This document shows, in pieces, positions 32,974-42,267 of a DNA stretch of 49,777 nt. Position numbers and translations under genes: made by a program. The stretch's first letter is position 1; every line of letters starts with the position of its first letter. Source of the DNA: Xanthobacteraceae bacterium (lineage in GTDB: Bacteria; Pseudomonadota; Alphaproteobacteria; Rhizobiales; Xanthobacteraceae); assembly GCA_019746135.1 (NCBI GenBank), contig JAIESI010000028.1, forward strand, positions 1 to 49,777, read 5' to 3'. Below the pieces are notes generated by a model. It was not told the DNA's origin. It saw only the letters and a program-made list of their open reading frames with translations, and searched no databases.

Positions 32974-33696
32974 TCACCTGTCGGGCTGCAACCCGGCTGT
33001 CTCTTCGATCATGTCGGCATGCACAAGGTAGCGCATCGGCCCGGGCGTCGCCGCATCGAGCGGCCAACAGGTGGCAAGCACCAGCCTGTGGCCCTCGGCC
33101 AGCGGATCGATACCCGATTGATCGAAATTGACGACCGAGGTCCCGCTCACCCGATAGCGGAAGGTCCTGCCATCCCGCCGCGTCACCGCGATCTCGTCGC
33201 TGATGGCCACGTCCTTGAGAAAGCGGAAGTGCGTATCGCGATGCGCCGAATAGACCGCAACCCCGCGCTCGCCCGCGTCGGGTGTCAGCTCGACGTGGCC
33301 CGGTCCGAACGCCAGCGCCTGTCCGCTTGAGCCTGCCAGCGCGATGGCGCTGGCGCCGAGGCGCTTCACCTCGATGCGCGCCACCGGCCAGGTGTCCGCC
33401 CAGGACCAGGGCTTCACCTCGCGGCCGGTCGCGATCGTCTCGGCGAAGGCGCGTTCGAGCAGCACCTGCGCCAGCAGCGCCTTGGCGTGGATGTACGCGC
33501 CTTGCCCGAGCAGTACGAGGCCTGCGAGGGTGAGGATGGACACGAAGGCAAGACGAATTCGTTGAAACCACTTTTTGTGCTGGGTCGCCGCTTCCGCGGG
33601 GACGAACGGGGTTAGGCCGGCGCTGCTCTCTCCGTTCGCCCCCGCGGAAGCGGGGGCCCAGGGCCGCAGCAACCAATGCGTCCGTTTCAAATCCAT
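32974..33696 (-). CDS. Class GN (proteobacterial) sortase
   Basis: 240 residues from the ATG at 33696; an earlier start at 33735 lies inside a hairpin and is less likely. One membrane span at about 47-70. Catalytic residues are His in YSAHRDTHF, Cys in LVLATCWPLD and Arg in PMRYLVHA. Sortases cut an LPxT-like signal and attach or release the cargo. The next gene upstream encodes a protein with such a signal (LPKTA). An unusual segment (APASAGANGESSAGLTPFVP) near residues 15-38 comes from an in-frame palindromic repeat. Confidence 0.9.
   Translation of the reverse strand: MDLKRTHWLLRPWAPASAGANGESSAGLTPFVPAEAATQHKKWFQRIRLAFVSILTLAGLVLLGQGAYIHAKALLAQVLLERAFAETIATGREVKPWSWADTWPVARIEVKRLGASAIALAGSSGQALAFGPGHVELTPDAGERGVAVYSAHRDTHFRFLKDVAISDEIAVTRRDGRTFRYRVSGTSVVNFDQSGIDPLAEGHRLVLATCWPLDAATPGPMRYLVHADMIEETAGLQPDR
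33581..33660. repeat. Palindromic repeat inserted in frame in the sortase gene
   Basis: CCGCTTCCGCGGG (33588-33600) plus CGAACGG pairs with CCGTTCG (33632-33638) plus CCCGCGGAAGCGG (33641-33653), within TGGG-TC and GGGGCCCA outer arms. It encodes the Ala/Pro/Gly-rich insert at the sortase N-terminus without breaking the frame. Confidence 0.75.
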
Positions 33697-33721
33697 GGCG
33701 CGAAAACCTTTGAAGATGTTT

Positions 33722-33762
33722 GCGCGCGCGGCCACTGGGGGACCTGAGGTGGCCGCGCGCGC
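33722..33762. promoter_or_regulatory. Strong hairpin between sortase-substrate and sortase genes
   Basis: GCGCGCGCGGCCAC (33722-33735) pairs perfectly with GTGGCCGCGCGCGC (33749-33762), a 14-bp stem with a 13-nt loop. It lies in the 105-bp gap of the probable operon. It could lower sortase expression relative to the substrate or stabilise mRNA. Confidence 0.6.
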
Positions 33763-33801
33763 TGTGGGAGGGAGCCGGGGAGAACTCCCTCCCGTCCGGC
33801 A

Positions 33802-36099
33802 TCAGCGTGCGAGCTCTCGACGCCGGGTGAACACGAGCAGGATCAGGCCGAGCGCGAGCAGGAGCGTGCCCGCGATCATCTTCAGCTCCGCGTCGGTTGC
33901 CGTCTTCGGCAGCGACACCGTGCGCGGAGCCACCGTCGGGACCGGGCTGCGCTTTGCTAGTTCTTTGGCCATCGCCAGCTGCACGCGGCCGTCGCCTGCA
34001 GCGTCCGCGCGCCGTTCTTCAGGTGCGACGCCAGGCTTCGGACGCTCGCCGAACACCTTTTCAAAATCCCAGCCGGCCGGCAGGTTGAGCGGCAGCTCGG
34101 TGAGCTTGAGCGTCTCCTGCGCGGGCCGGACCGGCGTCTTGTCGACCGCGACCAGGCTGGTGAGCCGCGTGACCAACTGATGCTCGAGCGCGAGCTTCAG
34201 GATCGTCTTGTCCGCATCGTCCGGCGTCGCCTGCCGCATGGTGCGGGCGATCTCGGCGTCGGCGATCTTGCGCCGTGCCCAGAGCTTCGACAGCCCGTTG
34301 CCCTCGGCGGCACCCGCGACCGGCAGCGTGACGGTCCAGGGGCGGTCGCCGATCCGGCCGGTGATCGTCACCGAGCCTTTGAGGCTCGGGACGCTCGCGG
34401 CAAGCACCAGCGGTTCGCCGCGATAGAGGTCGGGGATCACCGCCGGCGTCATGTCGGCCACGGCGTCGGAGAACTTCGCCGTGATGCCGGTGACGACCGG
34501 GCTTTCCAGCTTGGCGAACAGGCCGCGCATGCGCTCCTCGACCTGCTCGACCGAGCCGATGTGGGTGAACGCGCCGCGTCCGAGCTCGGCCGCCCGCGTC
34601 ATCAGGAAGCTGTTCGGCGCGGAACCGATGCCGACCATGAACACCCGCGAGCGGCCGCGCAGCGCCGTGATCGCGTCGAACAGCTGCTGCTCGTTGCCGA
34701 TCGCGCCGTCGGTCAGGAACACCACCTGACGCACATGGCTCTGCTCGCCGGCGTTGGTGTCGTTCAGCGCCGCCCGCATCGCCGGCACCATCGCGGTGCC
34801 GCCGGCGGCCTGCAGCGCGCCGACGAAACCTTTGGCTCGGCTGACGTTCTCGGCATCGGCGGCGACGGCGGTCGGGAACAGCACGTCCATGGTGTGATCG
34901 AAGCGGATCACGTTGAAGCGGTCGCCTGCCTGCAGGCGGCCGAGCGCGTAAATGAGGCTCGCCTTGGCCTGCACGATCGAGGTGCCGCCCATCGAGCCGG
35001 AGTTGTCGATGACCAAGATCACCTCGCGCGGCAGCGGCTTCTGCTCCGCCTGCTCGACGCTGGGAGGCGTCACGTAGGCGAGGAGATAGTCGGCGTTGCC
35101 GACACGCTCGCGGAACAGTCCGACCGACAGCGCCTTCTCCGCCGCAGGCTTCCAGGTCAGCTCGAAATCGCGGTCGGCCGGCACCGGGCCTTCGGCGAGC
35201 CTGATGACGCGCACGTCGTCCGACGGCTGCTCGACCTTGACCTGGTGATGGTGGCTCTTCACCTCGCCGAGCGGGAAGCCGGCCTGCAGGCGCACCGTGA
35301 TCTGCGTCGGATTGACCGGGCCGTGCTGCGCCGGATCGAGCACCGGCGGCGAGATGCGGTCGCGGTCGGGCACCGGGTCGGTGGTGGTGACGCCCCAGCC
35401 GACGCTCCGGCCGTCTTGGCCGGGGCGCAGATCGACGCTCTGCACCAGCGGCGCGGGATTGTAGCGCGGGCCGATGACCATCGGCACGCGCAGCGAGAAG
35501 GTGTCGCCGTTCTGCCGCACCGGCTCCTGATACTCGATCTGCACCAGCACGGTTTCGCCCGGGCCGATGTTGGCGACCGAGTTGGTGAAGATGTTCGGCC
35601 GCTCCTGCTCGGTCAGCGCCGCGCGCTGGCCGCTCTGCTTGGCCTGCTCGTAGATCACGCGCGCCTGCTGGCGCTCCTTGATCTCGCCGACCACGATCCG
35701 GTCGCCGATCACCATCTTCAGCGTGTCGACCGCGCCGCCTTCCGGCAGCGGATAGACGTAGGTCGCCTCGACCCAGCTCTGCGTCGGATTGCGGAAGATC
35801 TGGGTGACGCGGGCGCGGATGGTCGGGCCCGACACGGTGAGGTCGACGTCGATGCCGAGCCGCGTGGCGTCGGCATGGCCGTCCGTGTTGTCGCCCTTCA
35901 GCAGCAGGGTGCCGGAGCGCACGTCGCCGGATCTGGGCTGAGCCTGTCCGGTGGCGCTGACGGGCGCCCAGCTCACAAAAAAAGCCGCAATTCCTACAAG
36001 AATGGCGGCGAGACTGCGCATCACACGGAGCGCCCATCGCTCCAACAAAGTGAACCGGCGCAGCCGGCCGGTGGTCTGGATTTCTTCGCACGTGGTCAT
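33802..36099 (-). CDS. Sortase target protein with VIT and VWA domains
   Basis: 765 residues. An N-terminal membrane segment or signal peptide lies at about 25-48. The VIT domain follows (TQIFRNPTQSWVEATYVYPLPEGG near 100-123), then a VWA domain with the metal site VILVIDNSGSMGG (about 352-364) and later FLTDGAIGNE. The C-terminus is a sorting signal: SLPKTATD, a hydrophobic stretch (MIAGTLLLALGLILLVF), and RRRELAR. This matches the known partner of the class GN sortase encoded 105 bp downstream. The ligand or surface role is unknown. Confidence 0.92.
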   Translation of the reverse strand: MTTCEEIQTTGRLRRFTLLERWALRVMRSLAAILVGIAAFFVSWAPVSATGQAQPRSGDVRSGTLLLKGDNTDGHADATRLGIDVDLTVSGPTIRARVTQIFRNPTQSWVEATYVYPLPEGGAVDTLKMVIGDRIVVGEIKERQQARVIYEQAKQSGQRAALTEQERPNIFTNSVANIGPGETVLVQIEYQEPVRQNGDTFSLRVPMVIGPRYNPAPLVQSVDLRPGQDGRSVGWGVTTTDPVPDRDRISPPVLDPAQHGPVNPTQITVRLQAGFPLGEVKSHHHQVKVEQPSDDVRVIRLAEGPVPADRDFELTWKPAAEKALSVGLFRERVGNADYLLAYVTPPSVEQAEQKPLPREVILVIDNSGSMGGTSIVQAKASLIYALGRLQAGDRFNVIRFDHTMDVLFPTAVAADAENVSRAKGFVGALQAAGGTAMVPAMRAALNDTNAGEQSHVRQVVFLTDGAIGNEQQLFDAITALRGRSRVFMVGIGSAPNSFLMTRAAELGRGAFTHIGSVEQVEERMRGLFAKLESPVVTGITAKFSDAVADMTPAVIPDLYRGEPLVLAASVPSLKGSVTITGRIGDRPWTVTLPVAGAAEGNGLSKLWARRKIADAEIARTMRQATPDDADKTILKLALEHQLVTRLTSLVAVDKTPVRPAQETLKLTELPLNLPAGWDFEKVFGERPKPGVAPEERRADAAGDGRVQLAMAKELAKRSPVPTVAPRTVSLPKTATDAELKMIAGTLLLALGLILLVFTRRRELAR

Positions 36100-36315
36100 T
36101 TCTCAAGCTCCCGTAGCCGCCTTGCCCGGCCCGAACTTGTGCGGCCGAGCGGCTCGTTTCGCGAGCGTGATGATCTGCATTGTTCAGCCGCCGACCGCCG
36201 CCGTCCGTCACGGTGCGCCGGGCGGAGGCGGACCCGTGCGGCTTTCCGGCGGCCCGGTGCGGCTTTGTGATGGTTTGTCCGTCCGTTAGAATTGGGCGGA
36301 TGCGGAGGGGAGACG

Positions 36316-37077
36316 ATGCTGGCGACCGACAAGCAGCTTTCGGATGAGCAAAGCCGGCAGGTCGCTGCGACGATCCGTGAGGAGCTGGCCCGCCGGCGCA
36401 TCTCGCGGCAGCATCTCGCCGAGAAGGCCAAGATCAGCGTCTCGACGCTGGAGAAGGCGCTCGGCGGCCGCCGCCCGTTTACCCTTGCGACCACGGTGCG
36501 GCTCGAGGAGGCGCTTGGCGTCTCATTGCGGACGGGCGCTGCCGCGCCGGCCATCGCGCCGGTCAACGGCGACGTCGCGCCCGACAGCCTCGGCGCCTAT
36601 TCGCGGCGCGCGGTGAGCTGGATCGAAGGCAACTACGTGACGCTGCGGCCGTCGTTCGGCGACAAGGAGGCGATCTACGCCTACCGCACCGAGATCGCCT
36701 GGGACGCCAAGGCGTCGTGCCTGCTGTTTCGCGAGGGCGAGCGGCTCGATGCGGCGTTCACCCAGTTCGGCGAGGTCGCGGTGCCCAACCAGTCGGGCCA
36801 CGTCTATCTCGTCACCAACCGGCACGGCCAGCACCGCCTGATCACCATCTCGCGCCCGACCATCACCGGCGAGATGTATGGCATCCTCACCACGCTGCTC
36901 GCCGGCCGCGGCTCGCTGCTGACGCCGATCGCAGCCCCGATCGCCTTCGTGCCGCTTGCGGCGATTGCGAAACCGGCCTTCGGCCGCGTCCAGCCGAGCG
37001 ATCCCAATCACGCGATCTACAAGAAGCACCTCCAGCGCACCGTCGACGAGCCGTTCGCGATGTTCGCGTCCGGCTGA
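36316..37077 (+). CDS. XRE-type helix-turn-helix regulator with unknown C-terminal domain
   Basis: 253 residues from the ATG at 36316, which has GGAGGGG upstream. The HTH at about 15-70 includes RRRISRQHLAEKAKISVSTLEKALGGRRPFTLATTVRLEEALG. Residues 95-250 form a second domain that may sense a ligand (RAVSWIEGNYVTLRPSFGDKEAIYAYRTEI, ITISRPTITGEMYGILTTLLAG). It is divergent from the sortase-substrate gene, so it may regulate that locus. Confidence 0.83.
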   Translation: MLATDKQLSDEQSRQVAATIREELARRRISRQHLAEKAKISVSTLEKALGGRRPFTLATTVRLEEALGVSLRTGAAAPAIAPVNGDVAPDSLGAYSRRAVSWIEGNYVTLRPSFGDKEAIYAYRTEIAWDAKASCLLFREGERLDAAFTQFGEVAVPNQSGHVYLVTNRHGQHRLITISRPTITGEMYGILTTLLAGRGSLLTPIAAPIAFVPLAAIAKPAFGRVQPSDPNHAIYKKHLQRTVDEPFAMFASG

Positions 37078-37127
37078 TCGCGGAACGACGCGGGCCGGCC
37101 GCCAGTTGCCTCCAAGGGATCCAAGCC

Positions 37128-37340
37128 ATGCCTGGCAAACGCGTTCAGATCGACGACGAGACCTGGGCCGCGCTCGATATGCTGGCGAAGGACCGCATGC
37201 AGACATTTCAGGAGTTGGCGGACGAGGCCTTCGCCGACGTCTTGAAGAAGCACGGGCGCCCGGTCGGCCTGCGGGCGGCGCTGCAGAAAAGCGCCGGCCA
37301 GTCGGCGACGATCCACAAGCTGCCGGGGAAAAAGCGGTAG
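37128..37340 (+). CDS. Small ribbon-helix-helix-like protein
   Basis: 70 residues. KRVQIDDETWAALDMLAKDR followed by TFQELADEAFADVLKKHGRP is the beta-strand plus two-helix pattern of CopG/Arc-type DNA-binding proteins. Basic tail LPGKKR. It starts 51 bp after the XRE regulator. No toxin gene is adjacent, so I do not call it an antitoxin. Confidence 0.7.
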   Translation: MPGKRVQIDDETWAALDMLAKDRMQTFQELADEAFADVLKKHGRPVGLRAALQKSAGQSATIHKLPGKKR

Positions 37341-37460
37341 CTGCCGGGCTGCCGGCCTGCGGTCCGGCTGCCGCCGAAGGGCTGCCCTGCCGGCAGCCGG
37401 CTTGCACAATCGCTGTCCCCCCGCCATCAATGGGTCGAAGACGAGCCCGGCAGGACCTGC

Positions 37461-38648
37461 ATGCCCACCTTTGATTTCGACCGCGTTGTTGAGCGCCGCG
37501 GCACGCACGCCTCCAAATGGGACAACATGGCGAAGCTGTCCGGCATCACCGCGCCGGACGCGATCCCGATGTGGGTCGCGGACATGGATTTTCCCGCGCC
37601 GCCCGGCGTGACCGAGACGCTGAAGGCCGAGGTGGAGCGCGCGACCCACGGCTATTATGCCGACACCGGAAGCTGGGCCAAGGCGCTGGTCGACTGGATG
37701 GGCAAGCGCCATGGCGTGACGATCGATCCCGCCTGGGTGAGCCCGACCCCGGGCATCGTCTCGGGGCTCGGCCTGATCCTGCAAGCCGTCACCGCGCCGG
37801 GCGACGAGGTCGTGGTGTTCCCGCCCGCCTATCACGCGTTCCGCAAGATCATCAACGCCAACGAGCGCAAGATCCTCGACGCCCAGCTGGTCGAGCGCAA
37901 CGGCCGCTACGCCATGGACCTCGACGCGCTGAAGCAGAAGCTCACGCCGCGCAGCAAGGTCGTGTTCTTCTGCAGCCCGCACAATCCGGGCGGCACGGTG
38001 TGGTCGCCGCAGGAAATCAAGGCGCTCGCCGGTTTCTGCGCCGAGCACGATCTCATTCTGGTGTCGGACGAGATTCACTGCGATCTGGTGTTCGGCGGCT
38101 TCAAGCACACGCCGACGATGACGGCTGCGCCGGAGATCGCCGACCGGCTGATCACCTGCGTCGCCGCGACCAAGACCTTCAACCTCGCCGGCGCCCATGT
38201 CGGCGCCTGCTTCACCTCCAACCCGGCGCTGAAGAAGAAGCTCGACGCGCGGATCGGCGCAAGCGGTCTCGCCTCCTACAACGGCTTCGGCATGATCGCG
38301 ACCGAGGCCGCGTGGCGCACCGGCGAGGCGTGGCTCGACGCGCTGCTGGTTTATCTGCGCGAAAGCCGCGATCGCTTCGACAAGCGGATCGAAGCGGCGG
38401 CGCCCGGCGCGCGCTCGATGCGGCTCGGCGGCACTTATCTCGCCTGGGTCGATTTTGCCGGCACCGGCTTGAAGCCCGAGGACGTCGCGGCGCGGGTTGC
38501 CAAGCGCGCGCGCATCTATGTGAGCCCCGGCGAGCAGTTCGGGCCGGGCGGCGAGACCTGGCTGCGCTTCAACTTCGCGACGCCGCGGCCGATCCTCGAC
38601 GACGCGCTCGGGCGGCTCGACGACGCGTTCGCCGACTTGCGGAAATGA
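37461..38648 (+). CDS. patB: PatB/MalY-type PLP-dependent cystathionine beta-lyase/aminotransferase
   Basis: 395 residues, fold type I. MWVADMDFPAPPGVTETL at the N-terminus is the MalY/PatB hallmark. The PLP lysine is in CVAATKTFNLAGAHVG, and the cofactor aspartate region is HDLILVSDEIHCDLV, followed by the C-terminal AGTYLAW-like GGTYLAWVDFAG and RFNFATPRPIL. These enzymes cleave C-S bonds in cystathionine or cysteine conjugates. The ATG at 37461 has CAGGA upstream. It lies 10 bp before the glutamine amidotransferase-fold gene, so the two are probably co-transcribed. Confidence 0.9.
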   Translation: MPTFDFDRVVERRGTHASKWDNMAKLSGITAPDAIPMWVADMDFPAPPGVTETLKAEVERATHGYYADTGSWAKALVDWMGKRHGVTIDPAWVSPTPGIVSGLGLILQAVTAPGDEVVVFPPAYHAFRKIINANERKILDAQLVERNGRYAMDLDALKQKLTPRSKVVFFCSPHNPGGTVWSPQEIKALAGFCAEHDLILVSDEIHCDLVFGGFKHTPTMTAAPEIADRLITCVAATKTFNLAGAHVGACFTSNPALKKKLDARIGASGLASYNGFGMIATEAAWRTGEAWLDALLVYLRESRDRFDKRIEAAAPGARSMRLGGTYLAWVDFAGTGLKPEDVAARVAKRARIYVSPGEQFGPGGETWLRFNFATPRPILDDALGRLDDAFADLRK

Positions 38649-38658
38649 GGGCCGGACG

Positions 38659-39429
38659 ATGAAGCGCCCCCTCATCGGCGTCATCGGCAACACCCGGCTG
38701 ATCGAGAATCGCTTCACCGTGCAGATGTGCGGCGAGACCAATCTGCGCGCCATTGCCGAGGTGGCCGGCGCGCTGCCGATGATGTTCGCCGGCTGCTCGA
38801 CGATCACCGACATCGGCGCGCTGCTCGAGGCCGTCGACGGCATCCTGCTCACCGGCGGCCGTGCCAACGTGCATCCGCGCCGCTTCGGCGTCGAGGCGAA
38901 TCCCAAGCACGAGCCGTATGACGAGCGGCGCGACGACCTCGCGCTCGCGCTGGTCGAGGCCTGCGTCGCCCGCGGCGTGCCGATCTTCGGCATCTGCCGC
39001 GGCCTGCAGGAGATGAACGTCGCCTATGGCGGCTCGCTGCATCCGGAGATCCGCGAATTGCCGGGGCGGGTCAACCACCGGATGCCGCGGCTGGAGACCG
39101 GCGAGCCGCATCCGGACGACGCGGTGGTGTTCGGCGACCGCCACGACGTGCGGCTCACGCCCGGCGGAGCCTTTGCGAAAATCCTCGGCTGCGACTGCAT
39201 CCGCGTGAACTCGCTGCACGGGCAGGGCATCCTCGATCCCGGCAAGCGCATCGTCGTCGAGGGCGTGGCCGACGACGGCACCATCGAGGCCATTCGCGTG
39301 GCCGACGCGCCGGGCTTTGCGCTCGGCGTGCAGTGGCATGCCGAGTTCGACCCGCAGCGCAACCCGATCAACCGCGCGCTGTTTCAGGCGTTCGGCGAGG
39401 CGGTGGCGGCGAAGAAGCGCGCGGCATGA
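38659..39429 (+). CDS. Gamma-glutamyl-gamma-aminobutyrate hydrolase family (peptidase C26)
   Basis: 256 residues. The class I glutamine-amidotransferase fold has the nucleophile Cys in IFGICRGLQEMNVAYGG and the His-Glu pair in FALGVQWHAEF. The N-terminus PLIGVIGNTRLIENRF and HPRRFGVEANPKHEPYDERRDDL match PuuD-like hydrolases of polyamine catabolism. The exact gamma-glutamyl substrate is open. Confidence 0.9.
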   Translation: MKRPLIGVIGNTRLIENRFTVQMCGETNLRAIAEVAGALPMMFAGCSTITDIGALLEAVDGILLTGGRANVHPRRFGVEANPKHEPYDERRDDLALALVEACVARGVPIFGICRGLQEMNVAYGGSLHPEIRELPGRVNHRMPRLETGEPHPDDAVVFGDRHDVRLTPGGAFAKILGCDCIRVNSLHGQGILDPGKRIVVEGVADDGTIEAIRVADAPGFALGVQWHAEFDPQRNPINRALFQAFGEAVAAKKRAA

Positions 39430-39430
39430 T

Positions 39431-40978
39431 CTAGGCCGCGCACGCTGTCTCGGCATCGAGCGAAGCAATCGTCCGCTCCTTCTGCCGCGATGCCATGGCT
39501 TCTTCCTCGGCATCCTGCGGCGCGCCCCAGAACTGCGCCAGCGTCGGCCCGTTCGCGATTCGGCGGTCGCGGAACAGGAAGGCGAAAATTTCGTGCGGCC
39601 AGACCCGGCGGCCCATCCTGGTGTACCAGCGCATGGCGTGGCGGATTTTCCGGTCAGGGTGAAACAGCACACGACGCAGCGCCTTGGGCCGCAGTTGCAC
39701 GATCGCCTCGATGCACTTCACCCAGAGCAGCAGCCGCCATGGCGCCATATGGCGGGTCGCCAGCACCTGGTGCTTGTAGTCCCAGCGCCGCTGGTCGGTC
39801 TGGATGACCCGGCGGTCCTTGGCGATGCGGAAGAACGGCGTCCAGCGGTGCGGCGTCACATAGAGCGTCTGAATCTGGTCCGGGTCATACGACAGGAGCT
39901 GCTTCAGTCCGCGCCATAGATCGCGGTCGGTTTCCTCCTCGAAGCCGACCACCCAGGTGGCCATCGACAGCATGTCGTGCCGGCGCAACAGCCGGATCGC
40001 TTCGCGGTCCTTGGTGGTGCTGCCGCCCTTGCGGATCAATTCGAGCGTCGCCCGGTCGGTGTTCTCCATGCCCATCAGGAAGCGTTCGACGCCGGCCTTT
40101 TTGTACAGATGCAGGATGTCGGCGTCGCGCACGATGTCGTCGGCGCGCGTCGAGCCGACCAATGTGAGCCCGACGTCCTCGGCGATCAGCGCTTCGAGAA
40201 AGGCCCTCCACGCCTTGCGCGAGGCGGTCGGATTCTCGTCGGCGAAGTTGATCACCTCGACGCCGTGCTCGCGATACAGCCAGGCGATCTCGGCCGCGAG
40301 CTTTTTCGGATCGCGGTGCCGCCAGCGCGTCCAGAAGCCGCGCTGGCCGCAGTAGTTGCAGAGATGCGGGCAGCCGCGCGAGAACTGGATCACGACGGCG
40401 CGCTTGTTGCCCCAGTAGCTGTAGCGCGCGTGATCGATCAGCTCCCAGCCGATGCGAAAGCTGTCGAGATCGGCGACGACGGGCGCGGACGCCGTACCGG
40501 TCACCACGCCGTTTTCATCGCGGAACGCGACGCCGCGAAGCTCCTGCAGCGGCCGCCCGGTTTCCAGCGCCCGGATCAGCCGCGGCGCCGTCTCTTCGCC
40601 TTCGCCACGGACGATCACGTCGATCTGCGGCTCCTGCTCCAGCACCTCGCGCCAGTGGTAGGTCGGGAACACGCCGCCGTAGACGATCCAGGCATCGGGC
40701 AGCGCCACGGCCAGCCTCCGCGTCAGTTCGGCGACGATCGGATGGCCCGAGGTCGAGCCGGAATGCCCGAGCAGCAGCGCGTCCGGCTGGAACGCCGCAG
40801 CCTCGAAGATGATGTCGTCATGGGCCATCGGGCCGAACTCGGCGTCGAGCAGTTTCACCTCGTGGCCGTCGTCGATCAGCGGACCGCCGATGCAGAGCAG
40901 GCCGAGCGGCGGCAATTGCTCCTTCGGAATGCGGCTGCCGATCGCCGGGTGCGGCGGATTGATAATGAGAATTCGCAT
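39431..40978 (-). CDS. B12-binding radical SAM protein (BchE/HpnR-like class B)
   Basis: 515 residues from the ATG at 40978, which has GGAGG 9 bases upstream. The cobalamin-binding Rossmann domain is at about 1-150 (MRILIINPPHPAIGSRIP, LLGHSGSTSGHP). The radical SAM core follows with the [4Fe-4S] motif CPHLCNYC (in FSRGCPHLCNYCGQRGFW). A helical C-terminus (RRWDYKHQVLATRHM) is like the Mg-protoporphyrin ester cyclase group. No bacteriochlorophyll genes lie nearby, so I do not name it bchE. The next gene upstream, EamA, is 176 bp away on the same strand. Confidence 0.87.
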   Translation of the reverse strand: MRILIINPPHPAIGSRIPKEQLPPLGLLCIGGPLIDDGHEVKLLDAEFGPMAHDDIIFEAAAFQPDALLLGHSGSTSGHPIVAELTRRLAVALPDAWIVYGGVFPTYHWREVLEQEPQIDVIVRGEGEETAPRLIRALETGRPLQELRGVAFRDENGVVTGTASAPVVADLDSFRIGWELIDHARYSYWGNKRAVVIQFSRGCPHLCNYCGQRGFWTRWRHRDPKKLAAEIAWLYREHGVEVINFADENPTASRKAWRAFLEALIAEDVGLTLVGSTRADDIVRDADILHLYKKAGVERFLMGMENTDRATLELIRKGGSTTKDREAIRLLRRHDMLSMATWVVGFEEETDRDLWRGLKQLLSYDPDQIQTLYVTPHRWTPFFRIAKDRRVIQTDQRRWDYKHQVLATRHMAPWRLLLWVKCIEAIVQLRPKALRRVLFHPDRKIRHAMRWYTRMGRRVWPHEIFAFLFRDRRIANGPTLAQFWGAPQDAEEEAMASRQKERTIASLDAETACAA

Positions 40979-41154
40979 GACGTGGTCGCCTCCGGGCGCC
41001 AAGCCCTCCTCGGTCCCGCGCAAGTCATGCGTGGGCGGGCAGCGCCGTTCGAGCGTGATGTTCCGGATTGTTCGGCCGCGAGACGTCGTCTCCCGCCGCC
41101 GTGCGGCGGGCGGGTGCGGATTTGTGCGGCAGCGTCCGCGTCAGAAATGCCGGA

Positions 41155-42015
41155 TCAGCCAGCCAGGATCAGTGCGACGCCGGCGACCGTCATGGCGACG
41201 CCGAGCGCCAGCCGCAGGGTGATGCGGACGTTCGACAGCACCAGCGCGCTCAAGCCCACCGTGAACAGCGGATAGGTCGCGATCAGCGGCGTGACCAGCG
41301 TCACCGGTCCGGCGCCGATCGCGGCGTAAAGCAGCAGCGTGCCGATGCCGTTGACGATCCCGGTCAGGGCGAACCACAGCCGCCCGGTGTTCGGTCCCTG
41401 GGCGATGAAATGGCCGTTGCGGATGCGTTCGAGCGTCAGCACCGTCAGCGTCGAGAACAGGTAGCCGGTGAGCCCCGCGCCAATTGGATTGGGCCAGATT
41501 TCCAGCCCGACTTTGATCACCGGCGGCGCGATGCCGCGCAGCAGCGCCGCCGCGAGCGGCAGCAGCAGCGCCCAGGTGCGCCAGTCGCGTGCGTTGCCGG
41601 TGCGGTTGACGGTGATGATGAAGACGCCGCCGACCGCCACCACGAGGCCTGCGGCCTGCACCGGCCGCAGCGGCTCGTGCAGCACGATCACGGCCAGCGC
41701 CACCGAGAACAGCGGCGCAAGATTGCCGAGCGCGCTGGTGACCACCGGTCCGAGCGAGCGGTTCGATACGAAGGAGAGGAGCGTCACCGCGGCGGGGAAG
41801 GCGAGCCCCACCGCGGCGAAGATCGGCACCGCGCGCCAGACGATGGTCTCGCCGGAGAGCAGGAACGGCGAGAGCAGGATGAACACCAGCGTGAACGAGG
41901 GGATGCTCAGCGCCGCGCCCGACAGCGGATGGATGGTGCGCAGGCCGAACTGGGTCAGAACCGCGCCCGCGCCCAGGAAAGCCGCGGAGGCGAAGGCGAG
42001 GAGAATGGCCGTCAT
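41155..42015 (-). CDS. EamA/DMT-family transporter
   Basis: 286 residues from the ATG at 42015. Ten predicted helices in two EamA repeats: the first ends LHEPLRPVQAAGLVVAVGGVFII, and the second spans LAPLFSV-like VTLVTPLIATYPLFTVGLSALVL to GVAMTVAGVALILAG. Exporters of this family move amino acids or metabolites. Substrate unknown. Confidence 0.88.
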   Translation of the reverse strand: MTAILLAFASAAFLGAGAVLTQFGLRTIHPLSGAALSIPSFTLVFILLSPFLLSGETIVWRAVPIFAAVGLAFPAAVTLLSFVSNRSLGPVVTSALGNLAPLFSVALAVIVLHEPLRPVQAAGLVVAVGGVFIITVNRTGNARDWRTWALLLPLAAALLRGIAPPVIKVGLEIWPNPIGAGLTGYLFSTLTVLTLERIRNGHFIAQGPNTGRLWFALTGIVNGIGTLLLYAAIGAGPVTLVTPLIATYPLFTVGLSALVLSNVRITLRLALGVAMTVAGVALILAG

Positions 42016-42116
42016 GCACCCGTTGTCGCCCAAACCTCGTCCGGTTGCCACGCATACCTGCCAAGCCGCGTGTGCTTGCCAATCCCCGCGCGGGCCTTTA
42101 GCAATTCGGCACCGCT

Positions 42117-42236
42117 GTCATTCCGGGGCGCGCGACAGCGCGAACCCGGAATCCATAACCACCCGTCTATCCATAATCGCTCGATTGGTGGTTATGGATT
42201 CCGGACAGCCTCGCTTCGCTCGGCTTCCGGAATGAC
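42117..42236. repeat. Long palindromic repeat upstream of leuB
   Basis: Outer arms GTCATTCCGG (42117-42126) and CCGGAATGAC (42227-42236). Inner arms are GGAATCCATAACCA and TGGTTATGGATTCC. Related to the element at 10825-10986. Confidence 0.8.
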
Positions 42237-42267
42237 GGCCACCCGAGTGTTACGAGGCGTGATCCCC

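Noticed and set aside
34061-36270. Long open frames in other frames over the VIT/VWA protein
   Set aside because: They are Arg/Ala-rich shadows of a gene with clear domains and a sorting signal.
37128-37340. Antitoxin of a toxin-antitoxin pair
   Set aside because: It has a ribbon-helix-helix-like pattern, but no toxin-like gene lies next to it.
39431-40978. Naming the B12/radical SAM gene bchE
   Set aside because: Domain order fits, but no bacteriochlorophyll genes are nearby and several subfamilies share this layout.
41068-42250. Plus-strand extension upstream of leuB as one long protein
   Set aside because: The leuB homology begins at ATG 42268. The upstream part is antisense to the EamA gene and runs through a palindromic repeat.
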